Assembly (NCBI RefSeq): GCF_030271535.1 | Contig: NZ_JASCXJ010000019.1 | Location: forward strand, 1 to 64,000 | Direction of reading: 5' to 3' | DNA: 64,000 bases | Source: Nocardiopsis sp. ATB16-24 | GTDB lineage: Bacteria > Actinomycetota > Actinomycetes > Streptosporangiales > Streptosporangiaceae | Shown: one piece after another, positions 9,601 to 18,388 of the stretch | How the letters are laid out: each line of letters begins with the position of its first letter | How positions within the stretch are numbered: the first letter of the stretch is position 1 | Made by a program: the position numbers and the translations under genes | Notes under the pieces: generated by a model | The model's input: only the letters and a program-made list of their open reading frames with translations | What the model was told of the DNA's origin: nothing | The model's database searches: none

Positions 9601-10426
9601 CCAGTTCCGACTCCGTCACGGACGTGGGCTGCTCGCGCATGTCGCTGACGACCTCCCACAGCACGAGGGCCTCACGCAGTGCCTCGTCGCCGTCGGCGCG
9701 CAGGCTCTCCAGCACGTTCTCCGACGCGATCCTGTGTTCGGCCGTCTCCTCCGACCGCACCCGTTGGACCGCCTCGTCCAAGGCGGTCTTGTCCAGGGGT
9801 GTGCCGTCATGGAGGCGGAAACCGTCCAACACGGTGAACCCCTCGGCCAGACGTTCCTCTCCGAAGACCACCATGGGGGAGAAGGCCAGGCCCCGGGCGC
9901 GCAGGTTCTCACGTAGCGCACGAAAGGCCCGCAGACGCGGTGCGTCGGGAAGCTCGGGCAGACGTTCCACCACGTGCACGCCGCGGTCGAGCAGGACGCG
10001 TTCGGCGTCGGTCTCGGACACGCCCACAGGAGCGATCATCGAACGGAAGGTGTCCCTGTCCACCATGGCGGTGGTCAGGCTCTCGGCGATCTCCGACCAC
10101 TCCGCCAGTGCGCGCCGGGCCGCCTCCTCACGCATCCGGTGGAAATGGGAATAGGTGAGGGCTCCCTCGCCCTCCAGACGTTCGTGCTCGGTGATCAGGT
10201 CGGTCAGCACCTTGCGCAGCGAACGCCGGCTGTCCCGCAGCGTGCGCCAGTGGGCGCAGACCTCCGTGACATGCGCGGTGAAGGCGCCGGGGTCGGCGCG
10301 CAGCCGCCGCTCCAGACGCGAGTCGACGCCGTAACGCGTGAACGGGTTCGCCGGGAGCCCGTGGGCACGCGCGGCCACCAGTACTTCGTCCTCGTAACGT
10401 GTGCGGTCCTGTGCGTCCCAGGGCAT
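6698..10426 (-). CDS. Large helical, Fn3-containing protein with a disordered linker (1242 aa)
   Basis: Residues 1-380 are helical and charged (MPWDAQDRTRYEDEV...). Fibronectin-III-like domains lie at about 395-480, 480-560 and 570-620, and a second beta-rich block fills about 1050-1242 after a long Pro/Gly/Ser/Thr linker. The linker carries three copies of a short motif of the form EGxRxLxP (near residues 684, 723 and 813). No signal peptide or membrane span is visible, so it is probably cytosolic. It is the furthest upstream gene of the GTPase locus, 254 bases before the first GTPase. Fn3 proteins of this kind accompany the predicted GTPase conflict systems, where they may be scaffolds or sensors; the role here is inferred. 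GAGGGGAG lies about 13 bases before the ATG. Confidence 0.75.
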   Translation of the reverse strand: MPWDAQDRTRYEDEVLVAARAHGLPANPFTRYGVDSRLERRLRADPGAFTAHVTEVCAHWRTLRDSRRSLRKVLTDLITEHERLEGEGALTYSHFHRMREEAARRALAEWSEIAESLTTAMVDRDTFRSMIAPVGVSETDAERVLLDRGVHVVERLPELPDAPRLRAFRALRENLRARGLAFSPMVVFGEERLAEGFTVLDGFRLHDGTPLDKTALDEAVQRVRSEETAEHRIASENVLESLRADGDEALREALVLWEVVSDMREQPTSVTESELVRTWAARGLFENEAMLLAATVRRSGPRSEPSAHTERSVRDLLVDNRLRQAQEAAEDLPEDHDLHARLRVRMRQVEELTGEADRALRAGDREEAARALAAAVDVAADDEGLAARLGEVEPLPPRGAEARVEGRSVVVTWRPSPSVAGALTYRVSRRTGRDGKTREVPVGESSGTEITDAGAPVGSEVHYTVVAVRGGRGVSEAVSTPPVVIAPEVHALRVYAGEREVCGTWEAPAEAVRVEVLRGEGSPPRGPGDGVRVETDGAGFRDTDVQTDVEYHYRIRAVYVTSNGHARGSVGLVRRASPGPCPDPVLDLEVRPSDGTEFVASWTSPPRGRVALWVGTEPPPWEPGTAVGPEELNAYGREVAQRPMAEDVRGRAGVTGHAGAGIIAATGGTGPARAARQPRMPHEEREGVRLLGPDDEGEVAVRNSRPPTTDPPAEVFGKTGGGQREGVRILDPSEQKEAAEVDDAEDTGEPTGAPAPRGADPFLTAPAPGSADKDPVSSASQRPAPASPGQEQAPPVPRGETSCAPPEEDPGDWEGIRILGPQDKAETGAGADSAHVTPPPGPEVATTNGRGSAPSPASEEPAAGRLTERATPAGPRPGTGVGGHSPIDSPITSETGSPTTDEPAEAAAPSPATSDAPGSSSVKDGSGPAPRTPGALWAGTAGRAERGPTSVPRPATSQGKGGEPGGEHVRPGPAHVPEPGRPWAPRDRTSHTRTARPQTVRPEPPRARAAVTLDSGTNHVVAVTVAGDQTVVGSHVRVVAAPPVRDLHAQRFDTTIRLGWTWPDDAASALISWRPEVPGSEPWIGGELRCTRHQYASDGGFEAPMGPDSVHVAVRAVVPFEGGEAVSSPVDVIVPGRAVLDYRVEAAGLLRRDRVIHVLAEEDCDMPELAVIYSEGPVQPHSAAQGVVLAIFPAQRLEAGAWLSVRVRPPRGTGEGWLMCFPTDDTDHTIRLRQPPVKELRC

Positions 10427-11122
10427 CGTGCGGTGCCGCTCCCCTCGTGTGGTCGTGGTCGTACGGTCCGGTGAGGGGGTGATGGGGATGTGGGTGGCGG
10501 TGGGTCGAAAGCCAGGGGCGGGGCGCGCTCAACCAGGGTGGGAAGGGTTCCGCTCGCCCATGCCGCGGTGCCGTGGTGGTGAACGCATTCTCCCCGCCTT
10601 TTCCCGAGCGCATTCACGCTGTGTCCTTTTCAGCTCAGGAGCATACCTCCCAGCAATGCGTTGACAGGAGAACCCAGGACTTTTGGGTGTGCGTGTCTGT
10701 AGCAGATTTATCGATGTGCCGGAAAAGGTCCTGAAGTGAGGAAACGTTGCTATGTGTGAGAGGAGTTGTGTTTTTCCGGGCTTTGTGGAAAAGGTAGGGA
10801 AAAGACGGGGAAGTGATGGTGGGGAGGCGCCACGCGCCCCACGGTTCCCGGCTTCCGCCCGACCCGCCGTCCGAGGTCCTTCGGCGGGGCCTCCCTCCGT
10901 TCCGCCCCGCGCTCGCCGGGAAGTCGCACTGCGCGTCGACACGCGCGTTCCCCTACCGCGGCGGACGCGCCCCCGCCCCCGGACGTTCTTCTGGGAGCGC
11001 CTCCATGGCCGTTCGTGACGCGTCCACTCCGGATCTGGTGCAGACTGTCGGATGTCGCCCGAAGCAGAACCCCGGTGCCGAGGGTGCCCACCCCGTACGC
11101 GCGCCGTGAGAGGAGGCACGCC
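10427..11122. other. Intergenic region between divergent genes
   Basis: About 700 bases with no supportable gene. The middle (about 10610-10810) is clearly richer in A+T than the flanks and probably holds the divergent promoters for the large Fn3 protein and for the membrane protein at 11123. No convincing -35/-10 pair or inverted repeat stands out. Confidence 0.5.
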
Positions 11123-12124
11123 GTGGTTCCCCCCACCCCGACGCGCCTCGCGATGGCGGTGACGGCCGTCACGGTCGTGGTCGCCGTTCCCTGTGTGCTC
11201 CACCCTCTGGTCGGACCGTGGACCCTGCTGTGGATCCCGGCCGTACTGCTCATGGGGGCTCTCTACCTTCGTGTCCAGAACGAAGACGCCCCGGACGACG
11301 GCGCCCCCCAGGACCCCGACACGGCACCCGGCACCACGCGCGGCACCCGTGTGCGACCGGTGGCGCTTCCCAGCGCCGTCGAGGACTACGACCTGGTCTT
11401 CTCCGCCGTGGTGCACTGGCAGTGGGACGGACACGTGGACCTGCGTCTGCGTCACCCGGTCGCTCCGGCCGTCCTGGCGATCGTCACCCGGGCCGCCGAA
11501 CTGGCCAGGGGCGTGGACCCCGCCGACCACGGCATGGCCGAGTGCGAACTCGCGGCCCGGCTCGCGGTGGAGACCGCCGTCACCGGCACCGGGATCGTGG
11601 TGTGGGCCGAGGACGTCGCACTGCGCCTGCCCGAGGACGACGTCGAACGACTACGGAGCATGGCCCGGATCCGCAAGGACCGCGAGCTGCGCGAGGCCGT
11701 CCGCGACGCGGAGGAGGAACTGGAGGAACTACGGGAGACCGGGATCGGTCTCCCGTCGCGTTCTACGACGGGCACCGGACTGGACGCGTTCGAAGGTCGG
11801 CTGGACCTGGAGGAGGACGGAGCCCTCATGCCGTCCGGTCCGGGCAGCGACGTCGACGTCGAGGGCTATGAGAGCTACTGGTGGCCGGCCGAGGGAGGCG
11901 GACAGGAGTCCGTCGAGCATGACGTGCAGGTCGCGATCCTTCGGGGAATGATCGCCTCGCTCCCCGCAGGCGCGGACCGCGCGGAGTTCGCCCGCGCCCA
12001 GGTGGAGATCCTGGAACGGGGCGGTTTCGGCGAAGTGGCGCGGCGCGTCCGCGCGGAGTTCCCGGACCTGGGCGATGGCGCGGCGGGGACGAACGGCCCT
12101 TCGGGGACCGAAGGCGGTTCCTGA
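11123..12124 (+). CDS. Hypothetical two-span membrane protein with coiled coil (333 aa)
   Basis: The GTG at 11123 is preceded by GAGGAGG at good spacing; upstream in-frame codons lack a ribosome site. Two adjacent membrane segments lie at about residues 8-27 and 31-48, followed by an Asp-rich linker. A globular region containing conserved-looking AVLAIVTRAAELA comes next. Then comes a charged coiled coil near residues 185-215 (REAVRDAEEELEELRE) and an acidic C-terminus. It probably sits in the cytoplasmic membrane with the bulk in the cytosol. No family is recognised. It precedes the SpoIIE-type phosphatase by 215 bases in the same direction. Confidence 0.7.
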   Translation: MVPPTPTRLAMAVTAVTVVVAVPCVLHPLVGPWTLLWIPAVLLMGALYLRVQNEDAPDDGAPQDPDTAPGTTRGTRVRPVALPSAVEDYDLVFSAVVHWQWDGHVDLRLRHPVAPAVLAIVTRAAELARGVDPADHGMAECELAARLAVETAVTGTGIVVWAEDVALRLPEDDVERLRSMARIRKDRELREAVRDAEEELEELRETGIGLPSRSTTGTGLDAFEGRLDLEEDGALMPSGPGSDVDVEGYESYWWPAEGGGQESVEHDVQVAILRGMIASLPAGADRAEFARAQVEILERGGFGEVARRVRAEFPDLGDGAAGTNGPSGTEGGS

Positions 12125-12339
12125 GCCCCGGGGCCCCGTGGGGTCCACACCCCGTCACCGGCGCACGCCCGCCGCGCGTGCGATGCCGCATCGGAGGCGA
12201 CCCCGGCGCGGCCTCGCGGGCACCGTCCTTCGACCGGCGGCACTCCTGACAAGGTCCGCCGGTTCTGAGGGGCGGCCCTTATCCTGTGACACACGGTGCT
12301 GTGGGGGCCGTTGTCGAACAGCGGGACAGGCGGAGCGGG

Positions 12340-14127
12340 ATGGACAACGACGACATGCTCTCCGGTGGAGCCGACCGGCCCACGGAACCGGGGCTTCTCC
12401 GTGTACCGGCGGCTCTCGGACTGGGCCCCGAACCCGACGAGGGCATGGAGCGCTTCGCCCGTGTGACCGCACGCCTGCTCGGGGTCCCGGTGGCCCTCGT
12501 GGCGCTGCTGGAGGAGGAACGTCAGATCCTCCCCGGCATGGTGGGTCTGGGAGAGCCCTGGTCCTCCTCCCGACAGGTGCGGCTTCCCCACCCCTCGCGG
12601 CTGCGCATGGCACTCGCGCACGAACCGGCGATGTACTACGACGACGCTCGCTGTGATCTCCTCGTTCGCGACCTCGGTCTCGACGGGATCGGGGCGAAGG
12701 CCTGTGCCGGGATGGCCCTGAAGGACCACCGGGACAACGTGTTGGGCGTCCTGGCCGCGATCGACACCGTGCCGCGCTCCTGGAACGAGGAGGAGCGCGA
12801 GGCGATGCGGGACATGGCCCTGGCCTGCGGCACCGAACTGCGCCTGCGCATCCTGACGCACGACGCCCAGAGGGTCCGTGTCCGGGCCCGACGCGCCTTC
12901 GAGCGTTCCCGGCTGCTCCTGCACGCGGCCGACGTCCTGGCCGGCGCCACCGATCTGCCCCAGATACGTCGCAGCCTCGGAGAACTGGTGGACGGAGGAC
13001 TCCGTCCCGTCTACGTGGGCCTGGTGCTGGTCCAGGGGGATCGGTTGCGCCGGATCGTCGACACCGACGACCCCTCTCCCATGGACGTGGCCTACCAGGA
13101 CTACGGGCTGGACAGCGACTGGCCCACGGCCCTGGCGGTGCGCACCAACACCCTCGTGGAGGTGTCCGGCCCCGAAGACCTCAAGCGCTACGGACCCGAG
13201 GCCGGGGAGGGGTTCGCCATGGAGGGTTTGTCCAGCATGGTGTGCGTGCCGCTGCCCGCCGCCCCCTCTCCTCTGGGCGCGCTGGTGCTGGGATGGGAGA
13301 GCGACCACGAGATGGACGTCGTCGAACGCGCGTTGCTGCGTTCCCTCGCCGAGTACACCGCCCGTGCGGTGGAGAGGGTGGAGTTCGTGGGCCGTCGGGT
13401 GGAGACCGCGCGGTTGATGCAGCAGGCCATGCTGACCGACCTGCCCTCCATCGCCGGACTGCGGATCGCCGCGCTCTACCGACCCGCCGTACGGGAGGAC
13501 ATGGTGGGTGGCGACTGGTACGACGTCTATCCCCTGCCCGACGGGGGCGTGGCGTTCACGGTCGGCGACATCACCGGCCACGACATCCACGCCGCCACAC
13601 TCATGGGGCAGGTCCGCAGCATGCTGCGCCAGGCCGACATGGACCACCTCGGTCACGGGCCCGCACGTGCCCTCACGGCCTTCGAACACGCCAACCGGGA
13701 ACTGGGAGTCGGGGCCAGCGGCACCATGGTGCACGCCCACCTACGTCCAAGCCCCGAGGGATGGTCGCTGACCTGGACCAACGCCGGTCACATGGCGCCT
13801 TTGGTCGCCTCCGCGGAGGGGGAGACCGAGCGGTTGGACGAGCACGGCCTGCTCTTCCACCCCGACGTGCCCGGCCACCCCCGCACCGACAGCCGGCGAC
13901 TGCTGCGGCCGGGGAGCACACTGCTGTTGTTCACCGACGGTCTGGTCGAACATCGTGGCCACGACCTTGACACCGTTACTGACCGTGTCGCGCGCATGCT
14001 CGGGGCCGGCACACGGCGGCCGTTGCCCGAACTGCTGGGAGCGATCGCCGACGAGGTCGCCGGTGAGGCGCACGACGACGACGTCGTACTCCTGGCGGTG
14101 CGGCTGTCCGCCGACGCGCCCGTGTGA
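12340..14127 (+). CDS. GAF-GAF-SpoIIE serine phosphatase (PP2C-type, 595 aa)
   Basis: Two GAF-like sensor domains (about residues 25-180 and 200-365) precede a SpoIIE/RsbU-type PP2C phosphatase domain (about 385-595). The catalytic domain shows the metal-binding GGDWYDVYPLPDG, GDITGHD and a C-terminal HDDDVVLLAVRL motif. Such phosphatases dephosphorylate anti-anti-sigma factors in partner-switching pathways; the ligand of the GAF domains is unknown. The ATG at 12340 has GGCGGAGCGGG before it. No anti-sigma or STAS gene is adjacent, so its partner is elsewhere. An RsbW-like kinase gene lies at 30.7 kb, but a link is speculative. Confidence 0.88.
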   Translation: MDNDDMLSGGADRPTEPGLLRVPAALGLGPEPDEGMERFARVTARLLGVPVALVALLEEERQILPGMVGLGEPWSSSRQVRLPHPSRLRMALAHEPAMYYDDARCDLLVRDLGLDGIGAKACAGMALKDHRDNVLGVLAAIDTVPRSWNEEEREAMRDMALACGTELRLRILTHDAQRVRVRARRAFERSRLLLHAADVLAGATDLPQIRRSLGELVDGGLRPVYVGLVLVQGDRLRRIVDTDDPSPMDVAYQDYGLDSDWPTALAVRTNTLVEVSGPEDLKRYGPEAGEGFAMEGLSSMVCVPLPAAPSPLGALVLGWESDHEMDVVERALLRSLAEYTARAVERVEFVGRRVETARLMQQAMLTDLPSIAGLRIAALYRPAVREDMVGGDWYDVYPLPDGGVAFTVGDITGHDIHAATLMGQVRSMLRQADMDHLGHGPARALTAFEHANRELGVGASGTMVHAHLRPSPEGWSLTWTNAGHMAPLVASAEGETERLDEHGLLFHPDVPGHPRTDSRRLLRPGSTLLLFTDGLVEHRGHDLDTVTDRVARMLGAGTRRPLPELLGAIADEVAGEAHDDDVVLLAVRLSADAPV

Positions 14128-14140
14128 GCGGCCGGGGAAG

Positions 14141-14172
14141 CCGCCTCCGGTGCGGTGGCCACCGGCAGGCGG
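14141..14172. terminator. Hairpin between convergent genes
   Basis: CCGCCTCCGGTG and CACCGGCAGGCGG form a GC-rich stem with one bulge and a 7-base loop, placed between the phosphatase stop and the helicase stop. It has no T-run, as is common in actinomycetes, and could serve both genes. Confidence 0.45.
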
Positions 14173-14190
14173 AGTTCCTGGGCTCGTGCC

Positions 14191-15591
14191 CTACCTTCTG
14201 GGCCTGCGCCGCCGCTGCTTCGCGCCGACGGAGGCACCGGCCCCCTGACGAGCCGGAACGGCCGGAATGGGAAGGGACACGGGCACGCCCGAGGGGACAC
14301 GCGCACCGGTCAACTCGGCGAGTTCGGTGTCCCCCGCGGCGACCTTCATCGTGCGGGCCCTGATCTCGGCCCGGTCCATCAGGCGTTTCATCTCGCGCTG
14401 CTGGTGGGGTAGGACGAGGGTCACCACGTTGCCCGAGGCCCCGGCGCGCGCGGTGCGGCCTCCCCGGTGCAGATAGTCCTTGTGGTCGGCGGGGGGATCG
14501 ACGTTGACCACCAGGTCCAGCCCGTCCACGTGGATGCCGCGGGCGGCCACGTTCGTCGCCACCAGCGCGGTCACCCTGCCGTCCTTGAACTGTTCGAGGG
14601 TGCGGGTGCGCTGCGGCTGCGACCTGCCACCGTGCAGGGTCGCGGCCCGTACACCGTTGGCGAGCAGGTGCTCGGCCATGGCGTTCACGGCCCGTTTGGT
14701 GTCCAGGAACATGATCACCCGCCCGTCACGGGCCGCGATGTGCGTCGCGGTGGCCCGTTTGTCTCCGGCGTCCACCTGGAGGACGTGGTGTTCCATCGTG
14801 GAGACGGTGTTGGCGGACGGGTCCACGGAGTGCACGACGGGATCGTGCAGGAAGCGTCGGACCAGGGTGTCCACGTTGCGGTCCAGCGTGGCGGAGAAGA
14901 GCAGACGCTGCCCCTCCCGGGGAATCTGCTGGAGGATGGCGGTGACCTGGGGCATGAATCCCATGTCGGTCATCTGGTCGGCCTCGTCCAGCACGGTGAT
15001 CCGTACACGGTCCAACTGGCAGTCGCCCCTGGCCACCAGGTCGCGCAGGCGGCCCGGGGTGGCGACGACGAGTTCGACGCCCCGGCGCAGGGTCTGGGCC
15101 TGGCGGGACAGCGACATGCCTCCGACCACCGTCGTCGAACGGATCCCGAGTGAGCGCGCGTAGGGCTCCAGGGCGTCGGTGACCTGTTGGGCGAGTTCAC
15201 GGGTGGGGGCCAGGACCAGGGCGAGCGGTCTCCTCGGTCCGGCCTTCCTCCCCTCCAGGCGGGTGAGCAGGGCCAGACCGAAGGCAAGGGTCTTACCGGA
15301 TCCGGTCCGGCTGCGTCCGAGGACGTCGCGGCCGGCGATCGAGCTCGGCAGGGTCTGGGCCTGGATGGCCGAGGGCACGGTCAGTTCCCGCCGATCCAGG
15401 ACCGACAGCAGGGGAGCGGGCAGCCCGAGTTCGCCGAAGGTGGTCACGGCGGGCAGGGCGGGGGTGGTCGAGGCCGGGAAGGAGTCGTTCCGCGGGGGAG
15501 CGGACGCCCGGGCGGGCCTCCGACTCCCGCCTCCGCGGCGGACGTGCCTTTTTTGGCCGTGTTGTTCTCTGGAAACGTTGGTCGTGCGCAA
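14191..15591 (-). CDS. DEAD-box ATP-dependent RNA helicase (466 aa)
   Basis: Helicase motifs occur in order: TGSGKT (I), PTRELAQQ (Ia), VLDEAD (II), SAT (III) and HRGGRTARAG (VI), with two RecA-like domains and a basic Gly/Arg tail (KQRRRRPRR). The frame is open far upstream into the cold-shock gene region, but the TTG at 15591 (RTTNVSREQHG...) is preferred: GAAAGG lies just upstream, and homologues begin with a short basic leader. Family members unwind structured RNA, for example in cold adaptation and ribosome assembly. The cspA-like gene 230 bases upstream on the same strand fits a cold-response pair, but a terminator hairpin separates them. Confidence 0.88.
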   Translation of the reverse strand: MRTTNVSREQHGQKRHVRRGGGSRRPARASAPPRNDSFPASTTPALPAVTTFGELGLPAPLLSVLDRRELTVPSAIQAQTLPSSIAGRDVLGRSRTGSGKTLAFGLALLTRLEGRKAGPRRPLALVLAPTRELAQQVTDALEPYARSLGIRSTTVVGGMSLSRQAQTLRRGVELVVATPGRLRDLVARGDCQLDRVRITVLDEADQMTDMGFMPQVTAILQQIPREGQRLLFSATLDRNVDTLVRRFLHDPVVHSVDPSANTVSTMEHHVLQVDAGDKRATATHIAARDGRVIMFLDTKRAVNAMAEHLLANGVRAATLHGGRSQPQRTRTLEQFKDGRVTALVATNVAARGIHVDGLDLVVNVDPPADHKDYLHRGGRTARAGASGNVVTLVLPHQQREMKRLMDRAEIRARTMKVAAGDTELAELTGARVPSGVPVSLPIPAVPARQGAGASVGAKQRRRRPRR

Positions 15592-15768
15592 TCTGGACCT
15601 TTCGAGGTCGACACCACCCGGCGCTTCGGTACCCGCGGACACGGGGAGCGCGCGTGGTGTGTAAGAGGTCGGCGCCTCCTGCCCGGGCGAGAGCCCGAGG
15701 GGGCGAAAAAGGCCGGTTCCCGGTCGACTGAGGCGACGGACTGGAACCGGACCGGATGAGGACACCGC

Positions 15769-15802
15769 TACGGGGCCCGACTCGGTGGAGGCGGGCCCCG
15801 TA
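15769..15802 (-). terminator. Intrinsic-type hairpin after the cold-shock gene
   Basis: TACGGGGCCCG pairs perfectly with CGGGCCCCGTA across a 12-base loop, 17 bases downstream of the cold-shock stop codon. It is a strong 11-bp stem without a long T-run. Confidence 0.7.
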
Positions 15803-15818
15803 CGCGGTCGGGTCTTGA

Positions 15819-16022
15819 CTAGACCAGCGTGATGTTCTCGGCCTGGAGGCCCTTGGGGCCCTGCCTGGTCTCGAAGCTCACGGCCTGGCCCTCGGCCAGG
15901 TCGCGGTAACCCTCGGTCTGGATGTTGGAGTAGTGAGCGAAGACATCGGCTCCGCCCCCGTCCTGCTCGATGAAGCCGAAGCCCTTTTCGCTGTTGAACC
16001 ACTTAACGGTACCGGTTGTCAT
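15819..16022 (-). CDS. cspA: CspA-family cold-shock protein (67 aa)
   Basis: A complete single-domain cold-shock protein with RNP1 KGFGFIE and RNP2 VFAHYS, starting [16 protein letters not shown] and ending ENITLV. Such proteins bind single-stranded RNA/DNA and act as RNA chaperones; many are constitutive in actinomycetes. GAGG lies about 9 bases before the ATG. A leader of roughly 95 bases is plausible if the candidate promoter near 16147 is used, matching the long leaders of cold-shock mRNAs. Length is the standard 67 residues. Confidence 0.95.
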   Translation of the reverse strand: MTTGTVKWFNSEKGFGFIEQDGGGADVFAHYSNIQTEGYRDLAEGQAVSFETRQGPKGLQAENITLV

Positions 16023-16693
16023 GATGAACTACCTCACATCGTCTTCGGGAATTCCACACCGTGCGGGATTCCAACGCCACCGTGATGATGTCCCGAGTGG
16101 AGATAACCATGTGAGGAGAACCGGCTACCGAGCCGATTTCCGCAAAAGTCAAGCGGGAACCACTACTGCAACTTCCGTAACGGTAGCACAGGGTTTCCGT
16201 GCCGGGAGGACAATGTGTCTTTTCTCGCGTGTCCTCGCTCCGGTGGCTCCGGTCTCCCGTAGCGGGTCCCCTGCCGCCTCAACGACCCTGCCGGTGGCGT
16301 CTTCCCAGGTCGGAGACGGGGTCCGAGCGGTGCGTAGGCCGCGAGGGGCGCGGTTCACGAGGAACCTGAGCGTGCGGGATCCGTGGCGTCATCGGACGAG
16401 AATCAGAGGCCCTTCGCGGTTTCGCGTCGAGAAAACGAGCCCGCGATGGAGTGCGGAAGCCGTGCTCAGGCCTACGAAAGAGAGCGCCGGTTCATTCCCG
16501 ATGGCGAAGGCGAATTCTTCGGTCCCCTTGGATCTTCCCGACGTCCCGTGGTGGGAGACGTTCACGTCGACCACCGGCTCATGAGCCGGCTCCGCTCCTT
16601 CGGCCCGCCGCAGGAGCCTCCGGTCGCCCCTCCCCACGAGGAGGGATGACCGGCCCACCCCGACGGCGGGCCGAAGGGATGCGACGCGGCCGT
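16023..16693. other. Intergenic region with the cold-shock leader
   Basis: No gene is convincing in these 670 bases; overlapping open frames at 16383-16658 have no ribosome site and no family look. On the minus strand a TTGACT at 16152-16147 could be the -35 of the cold-shock promoter, giving a leader near 95 bases. That assignment is tentative because the -10 is weak. Confidence 0.4.
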
Positions 16694-18388
16694 CTACCGC
16701 GCTCGCTGCGCTCCGACGTGGAAGCGGGTGCTCGGCGACCGGGCCTCCCGCTCACGGGCGGTGTGGGTACGGGCGTGGGCGACGGCGGCCTCGAGATCGG
16801 AGAACAGGTGCTTGTGGTGCCGTAGCGCGCTCAGGGTGCCCACCCGGCGCAACAGGAGGGCGTGGTCGTCCTGCACCCCCTTGATCAGGACGGTGACGCC
16901 ACGGGCCTCCAGCCGCTGGACCACCTCGGCGAGCATCTGCGCCCCCGTGGCATCGAGCAGCTGCACCCGGGACAGTCGCAGGATGACCACCGAGACGCTC
17001 TCGCGGCCGGTGATGTCCTCCAGGATGCGGTCGGCGGGTGCGAAGAACAGCGGCCCTTCCAGGCGCAACAGGGCGATACGGTGGTCGTCCGGCTGGGAGT
17101 CTCCGGGAAGTTCCTCGCGCTGTACCGTGCTCGCCCGCGCCAGTCCCCGGAGCGCGAAGACACCGGCCACGACCAGCCCGATCATCACCGCGACGATGAG
17201 GTCCACCGAGACCGTCACGATGGCGGTGACCACGAAGGCGGCGGCGTCGGAGCGCGTGGAGCGCAGGATGGACCAGGCCGTGCGCAGGTTGACCATCCGC
17301 AGTGCGGTGACCATGAGCACTCCGGAGAGGGCCGCCAACGGGATGTGCCCGACCGGTCCGGCGACCGCGACCACGATCAGGAGCAGCACCACGGCGTGAC
17401 CGGCGGACGCCAACCTGGTCCTGGCCCCCGAGCGGACCGCCACGGCCGTCCGTGCGATCGCGCCCGTGGCCGGCATGCCGCCGAACATTCCGGCGGCCAC
17501 GGAGGCCAGACCCTGCCCCACCAGTTCACGGTCGGGATCGTAGGGACCGGTGTCGGCCATGGAGGCCGCCACCCGTGCCGAGAGCAGCGACTCGATCCCC
17601 GCCAGGGCCGCGACGGTCACCGCTGGAAGCAGCAGGGTCATCACGGTGGCCTGGTCCAGGACCGGAAGACTCGGCGCCGGCAGTGTGCTGGGCAGTTCCC
17701 CGATCACCGACAGCGGTGTGGACATGAACAGCGCCAGCACGGTGACGATGGTGATGCCGATGAGCGACCCGGGTACGGCGTGGTGGAGTCGTGGGAGGAA
17801 CACCATGCACGCGGCGACGATGGCGACCGCGCCCAGCCCCCAGAGCAGGTACACCGGGTCGGCCGAGGCCACGGAGCGCACCGCCTGCACCGCGACGTTG
17901 GTGTGACTGGCGCCGTGCTCGTCGGGGCTGGTCAGAGCGGGTACCTGTTGCAGGAAGATGATCACGCCGATACCGAGGGTGAAGCCCTCGATGACGGGCC
18001 AGGGGATGAAGGAGACCGAGCGGCCGAGTCGGAGCACTCCGGCGACGAGCACCAGGATCCCAGCGAGGATCGACACCAGGGCGACCGCGGCGATGCCGTG
18101 GGTGGCCACGATCGGCGCCAGCACCACCACCATGGCGCCGGTGGGTCCGGACACCTGGACGTGGGAGCCGCCGAACACCGCGGCGACCATGCCGGCGACG
18201 ATGGCGGTGATCAGCCCGGCCTCGGCGCCGGCACCCGAGGAGATGCCAAAGCCCAGGGCCAGGGGGAGAGCGACGATGCCCACCGTCAGTCCGGCCAGGA
18301 GGTCGGAGCGCCAGGTGTGCCGCAGACCCCGATAGTCCCGGCGCTGGGGCAGCAGTCGAAGGAGACGGGAGGAGACGTTCTTCATCAT
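16694..18388 (-). CDS. SulP-family anion transporter with STAS domain (564 aa)
   Basis: A SulP/SLC26 permease. The N-terminus SDLLAGLTVGIVALPLALGF is the family signature, followed by about 10-12 membrane spans, and a C-terminal STAS domain occupies roughly residues 430-540. The family moves sulfate, bicarbonate or other anions, usually with H+ or Na+. No carbonic anhydrase gene is adjacent to favour bicarbonate. Its ATG overlaps the stop of an ArsR-type regulator (ATGA), so the two form an operon and the transporter is probably controlled by that regulator. The pairing suggests the ion or a linked metal is sensed, but the substrate is not determined here. Confidence 0.9.
   Translation of the reverse strand: MMKNVSSRLLRLLPQRRDYRGLRHTWRSDLLAGLTVGIVALPLALGFGISSGAGAEAGLITAIVAGMVAAVFGGSHVQVSGPTGAMVVVLAPIVATHGIAAVALVSILAGILVLVAGVLRLGRSVSFIPWPVIEGFTLGIGVIIFLQQVPALTSPDEHGASHTNVAVQAVRSVASADPVYLLWGLGAVAIVAACMVFLPRLHHAVPGSLIGITIVTVLALFMSTPLSVIGELPSTLPAPSLPVLDQATVMTLLLPAVTVAALAGIESLLSARVAASMADTGPYDPDRELVGQGLASVAAGMFGGMPATGAIARTAVAVRSGARTRLASAGHAVVLLLIVVAVAGPVGHIPLAALSGVLMVTALRMVNLRTAWSILRSTRSDAAAFVVTAIVTVSVDLIVAVMIGLVVAGVFALRGLARASTVQREELPGDSQPDDHRIALLRLEGPLFFAPADRILEDITGRESVSVVILRLSRVQLLDATGAQMLAEVVQRLEARGVTVLIKGVQDDHALLLRRVGTLSALRHHKHLFSDLEAAVAHARTHTAREREARSPSTRFHVGAQRAR

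Noticed and set aside
15592-16002. Upstream extension of the DEAD-box helicase frame into the cold-shock gene
   Set aside because: It overlaps the cspA coding region and terminator and lacks helicase similarity; the TTG at 15591 fits better.
16383-16658. Overlapping open frames on both strands between the cold-shock and SulP genes
   Set aside because: No ribosome sites, no family resemblance, and mutual overlap; typical of chance open frames at high GC.
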